A DNA stretch of 8,111 nt from Clostridia bacterium (GTDB taxonomy: Bacteria; Bacillota_E; SLMV01; PUMD01). Both the position numbers and the translations under genes were made by a program. The notes under the pieces were generated by a model. That model saw nothing but the letters and a program-made list of their open reading frames with translations, made no database searches and was not told the DNA's origin. Below, one piece after another: positions 6,211 to 8,111 of this stretch (positions are counted from its first letter, which is position 1; each line of letters starts with the position of its first letter). The stretch is taken from NCBI GenBank assembly GCA_007128555.1, contig SKXF01000359.1, forward strand, positions 1 through 8,111, written 5' to 3'.

Positions 6211-6445
6211 GTACATAGGCGGGGCGGATTAAGAGATGGTTGGATTGGGTGTTATGAGAGGTCCCCGTGTTCACGGCTGCGGTGCGGTTCTTGGTCCTAG
6301 TTGTCAAGCCTGTCTGGAGCTGCGCCCGGTCAGGGCAAGAGAGTTTTTCCGGTGCCTGAACAGGGCAGCCATATCTCCTGGTGCAAGGGCTCTCACTTTT
6401 TGTGGCCGCGGCATCAGGTGTATGATGTCAGGGGTGGTTCATACA
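6211..6445 (+). other. Untranslated spacer upstream of creatininase-family gene
   Basis: This stretch is open in the creatininase frame from the ATG at 6236, but the predicted peptide is Cys- and Arg-rich and resembles no creatininase N-terminus. It is best read as promoter and leader. GAGAG near 6349 and CTCTC near 6390 could pair, and a T-run follows (CACTTTTTG). No riboswitch consensus and no convincing plus-strand promoter was found. Confidence 0.3.
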
Positions 6446-7198
6446 ATGAAGGGTCTCTTGCTCGAGGAACTCACCTGGAAGGAAGCAAAACAGGCGTTTG
6501 AAGACTATGGTGCCATTGCGATCCCCATCGGAGCGGTACTCAAGGAGCACGGACCGCATCTACCTCTGAAGACGGATTTCATGCTCGCAACGCACTGGGC
6601 CGCAGAGGTGGCAAGGCGTTTTCCCATCATCGTTGCCCCGGTTGTTGGTTGGGGTTACTATCCGGCCTTCATCGACTTTGCAGGTTCCGTCTCACTTGAT
6701 GCTCGAACCTTTATGGATCTTCTCACTGATATCTGTCGATCTTTTGTCCGCAATGGTATTCGGAAAATACTATGGCTGAACACCGGAGTGTCCACGACGC
6801 CACCCCTTCTTCTGCTGACCAGGGAATTGAACCAGGCGTTCAGCGGCACTGCGTTGGTGGGTCTCATGAACCTGGTCGACCTCGGCAGGGAGGAGATTGA
6901 AGGGCAGCTTCTCCAACCTTCGGGTTCACATGCAGACGAACTCGAGACATCATTGATCCTGGCGATTGATGAGAGTGCTGTCGATATGTCCAAGGCCACC
7001 CGCGATTTCGGGCACGGCAAAAAGGGCGGTCCGATCCAGCGCCCCTCGAAAATGCAGGCCAGGGACGAAAGATCGGGACAGGAGACAAGTGGGATCTTTG
7101 GTGATGCTACCCTAGCTTCGAAAGAGAAGGGAGAGCAGTTCTGGGAGATCATCTTTAATCAGCTTGATCCCATCCAGGACTTTCTTTCGTCCGAGTAG
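6446..7198 (+). CDS. Creatininase-family amidohydrolase, variant metal-site subgroup
   Basis: This 250-residue cytoplasmic protein belongs to the creatininase family (creatinine amidohydrolase, PF02633 type), metal-dependent hydrolases of cyclic or linear amides. The hallmark IPIGAVLKEHGPHLPLKTD is at 26-44 (E34, H35, H38, D44), GWGYYPAF at 68-75, SHADELETS at 161-169, and GIFGDATLASKEKGEQF at 216-232. Length equals the family norm. The usual NGHGGN/NGHYEN loop, which supplies a metal-binding His in creatininase, reads NTGVST at 112-117. A residue also appears inserted before EHG relative to the usual GSTEQHG. The active site is therefore a variant, and the substrate is unlikely to be creatinine. 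The start at 6446 has AGGGGTGG 8-11 nt upstream and matches the family N-terminus. It is divergent from the HAD gene. Confidence 0.9.
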   Translation: MKGLLLEELTWKEAKQAFEDYGAIAIPIGAVLKEHGPHLPLKTDFMLATHWAAEVARRFPIIVAPVVGWGYYPAFIDFAGSVSLDARTFMDLLTDICRSFVRNGIRKILWLNTGVSTTPPLLLLTRELNQAFSGTALVGLMNLVDLGREEIEGQLLQPSGSHADELETSLILAIDESAVDMSKATRDFGHGKKGGPIQRPSKMQARDERSGQETSGIFGDATLASKEKGEQFWEIIFNQLDPIQDFLSSE

Positions 7199-7299
7199 GG
7201 GCTGATCCTTAAGTGGGTCTTCTCGGAGATGGAGCGTCTCTTGATGCCTGCTGACCCGTTCGCTGGAGATGCTCAACGGTTTGATGCGGGGGAGACATC

Positions 7300-7695
7300 G
7301 ACCGGCCCTGGCATCACTTCGCAGAGCGGGTGAGATGATGTAACGTGTCTCGACCCAGGCAACACCTGTCAACAGAAGCAACACGCCAGGTTCCTGGAAA
7401 CGGGGATACCAGATGACCCTTGATGCGGGACTCTGTACATTCACCTCAAGGTCGGTCTCATGGGGCACACCCAGGAGGGGTCCGACCCGGGCGTCCTGCA
7501 TAAATCGCTGCCTTGGCCCCCACTCTGCAGCGGTATTGCAGATAGGCACAAGATCTTCTGCCGGTACCTCATTTTGCCGATCTGTATGCATTGGTAGGAT
7601 GCAAGTCGGATGCCAGACGTCTCAAGTAACTCGGGGAGGATGATACTTGTGACAACCCCTGGCTCCCAAAAGACACCATTCAGGCCGGCTCTCAT
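7300..7695 (-). pseudogene. Possible frameshifted remnant of an unrecognised gene
   Basis: Two overlapping minus-strand frames both look protein-like. One starts at the ATG at 7695, 4 nt after GTGGAG, and reads MRAGLNGVFWEPGVV and onward to about 7580. The second continues from about 7616 with WHPTCILPMHTDRQNEVP, then stretches such as AEWGPRQRFMQDARVG and ETDLEVNVQSP, to about 7300. A hand count of 92 codons in the second frame gave GC of roughly 68, 47 and 57 percent at positions 1, 2 and 3, a mildly coding-like pattern. A single frameshift near 7590-7616 would join them. I recognise no family, and it could be a chance open frame. It lies downstream of the gamma-glutamyltransferase on the same strand. 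Confidence 0.22.
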
Positions 7696-7739
7696 GCAGG
7701 CTCCACGTGTTTTGGTCAGAGATGACCCTCAAATGACGG

Positions 7740-7765
7740 GCGGAGCGACGTCCCCGCCGCTCCGC
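7740..7765. terminator. GC hairpin downstream of gamma-glutamyltransferase gene
   Basis: A perfect 8-bp stem, GCGGAGCG (7740-7747) with CGCTCCGC (7758-7765), has a 10-nt loop and lies 28 nt past the gamma-glutamyltransferase stop. No T-tract follows on either strand (TTAAAA on plus, CCGTCATTTG on minus), so intrinsic termination is only plausible. Confidence 0.45.
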
Positions 7766-7793
7766 TTAAAACTCCTGATGTAGGCAGTTGTGA

Positions 7794-8111
7794 TCAGAAT
7801 GCAGCCGATTTACCCGTCCGCCGCGGGTCTGTATTGCTGTAGAGCATTCCCGTCCCGGAGTCACGCCAGCACATCTGGAACGAACCCATGTGCCAGTTGA
7901 ACTTACCCAGGGGCTTGATTTGTATTCCCAGGCGGGTTATATCCTCGATGACGGAATCGGGGATTCGGTTTTCTATCTCCAGTGAGTAATCCTCAGCCAA
8001 CGGGTACATCCGTGGAAACACCGCGGCCTCGTGCGGCTCCATACCGTAGTCCAGGATACTGGAAAGCACCTGGGGCACCGTTATATTCGGTCGGCCGGGA
8101 GTACCCAACGC
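7794..8111 (-). CDS. Gamma-glutamyltransferase, C-terminal fragment (5' part outside window)
   Basis: The last 105 residues of a gamma-glutamyltranspeptidase small subunit, an N-terminal nucleophile hydrolase that transfers or hydrolyses gamma-glutamyl groups of glutathione and related amides. The fragment opens with LGTPGRPNI, corresponding to the GSPGG oxyanion-hole segment of the family. It continues with VLSSILDYGMEPHEAAVFPRM, equivalent to the family stretch reading V.Q.LLNVIDFGM.P.EAV..PR. The LGIQIKPLG segment and the closing GMLYSNTDPRRTGKSAAF match the conserved family tail (G.L.G.SDPRR.G.A.G). The catalytic Thr and any signal peptide lie beyond the window edge, so activity and export cannot be judged. 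The frame runs to the right edge; the TTG at 8108 is not a start. A GC hairpin follows the stop, and the gene converges with the creatininase gene. Confidence 0.93.
   Translation of the reverse strand, partial: ALGTPGRPNITVPQVLSSILDYGMEPHEAAVFPRMYPLAEDYSLEIENRIPDSVIEDITRLGIQIKPLGKFNWHMGSFQMCWRDSGTGMLYSNTDPRRTGKSAAF

Larger units (their letters stand above)
7199..7793. other. 595-bp region without a confident gene
   Basis: The creatininase and gamma-glutamyltransferase genes converge on this stretch. It contains overlapping minus-strand frames that may be a decayed gene (about 7300-7695) and a strong hairpin at 7740-7765. No tRNA, insertion-sequence end or tandem repeat was seen. Confidence 0.4.

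Noticed and set aside
6236..6445. 70-residue N-terminal extension of the creatininase-family protein
   Set aside because: The family N-terminus begins at about 6446, and the extension is Cys/Arg-rich without similarity.

Overview
This is a compact, mostly coding bacterial window of fairly high GC content. It holds eight protein genes, two of them cut by the window edges. The AddA/UvrD-type exonuclease, the UPF0309-like SIS protein, the strong AGGAGG-type ribosome binding sites and the overlapping gene starts fit a high-GC anaerobic member of the Bacillota or a related lineage. That placement is inference: there is no rRNA or other marker. The left third looks more GC-rich than about 5100-7700.

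Layout: (1) 2-2703, plus strand, one overlapping cluster: the C-terminal part of an AddA-like helicase-nuclease, a divergent SIS-domain protein and a canonical SIS-domain (UPF0309-like) protein. (2) 2704-2862: a strong GC hairpin between convergent genes. (3) 2863-3759, minus: a cytoplasmic seven-repeat YVTN beta-propeller. (4) 3760-3976: a non-coding spacer with two GGGACAGTTC motifs and a long imperfect inverted repeat. (5) 3977-5074, minus: a stand-alone PurL-like/AIR-synthase-related protein with a cysteine cluster, preceded by an unusually long 323-bp leader with inverted repeats. (6) 5398-6084, minus: an HAD phosphatase of phosphoglycolate-phosphatase type. (7) 6085-6445: a divergent promoter region. 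(8) 6446-7198, plus: a creatininase-family amidohydrolase of a variant type. (9) 7199-7793: no confident gene, but a possible decayed reading frame on the minus strand and a hairpin. (10) 7794-8111, minus: the C-terminal end of a gamma-glutamyltransferase.

How the genes work together: the two SIS proteins are translationally linked and look like a diverged tandem duplication, possibly forming a hetero-oligomer. The HAD phosphatase and PurL-like gene point the same way and may share a small-molecule pathway. A creatininase-type amidohydrolase and a gamma-glutamyltransferase lie next to them. This hints at amide, nucleotide-like or gamma-glutamyl chemistry, but no recognised pathway can be assembled from the window. 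The least explained items are the cysteine-rich PurL-like protein with its leader, and the degenerate SIS paralog.
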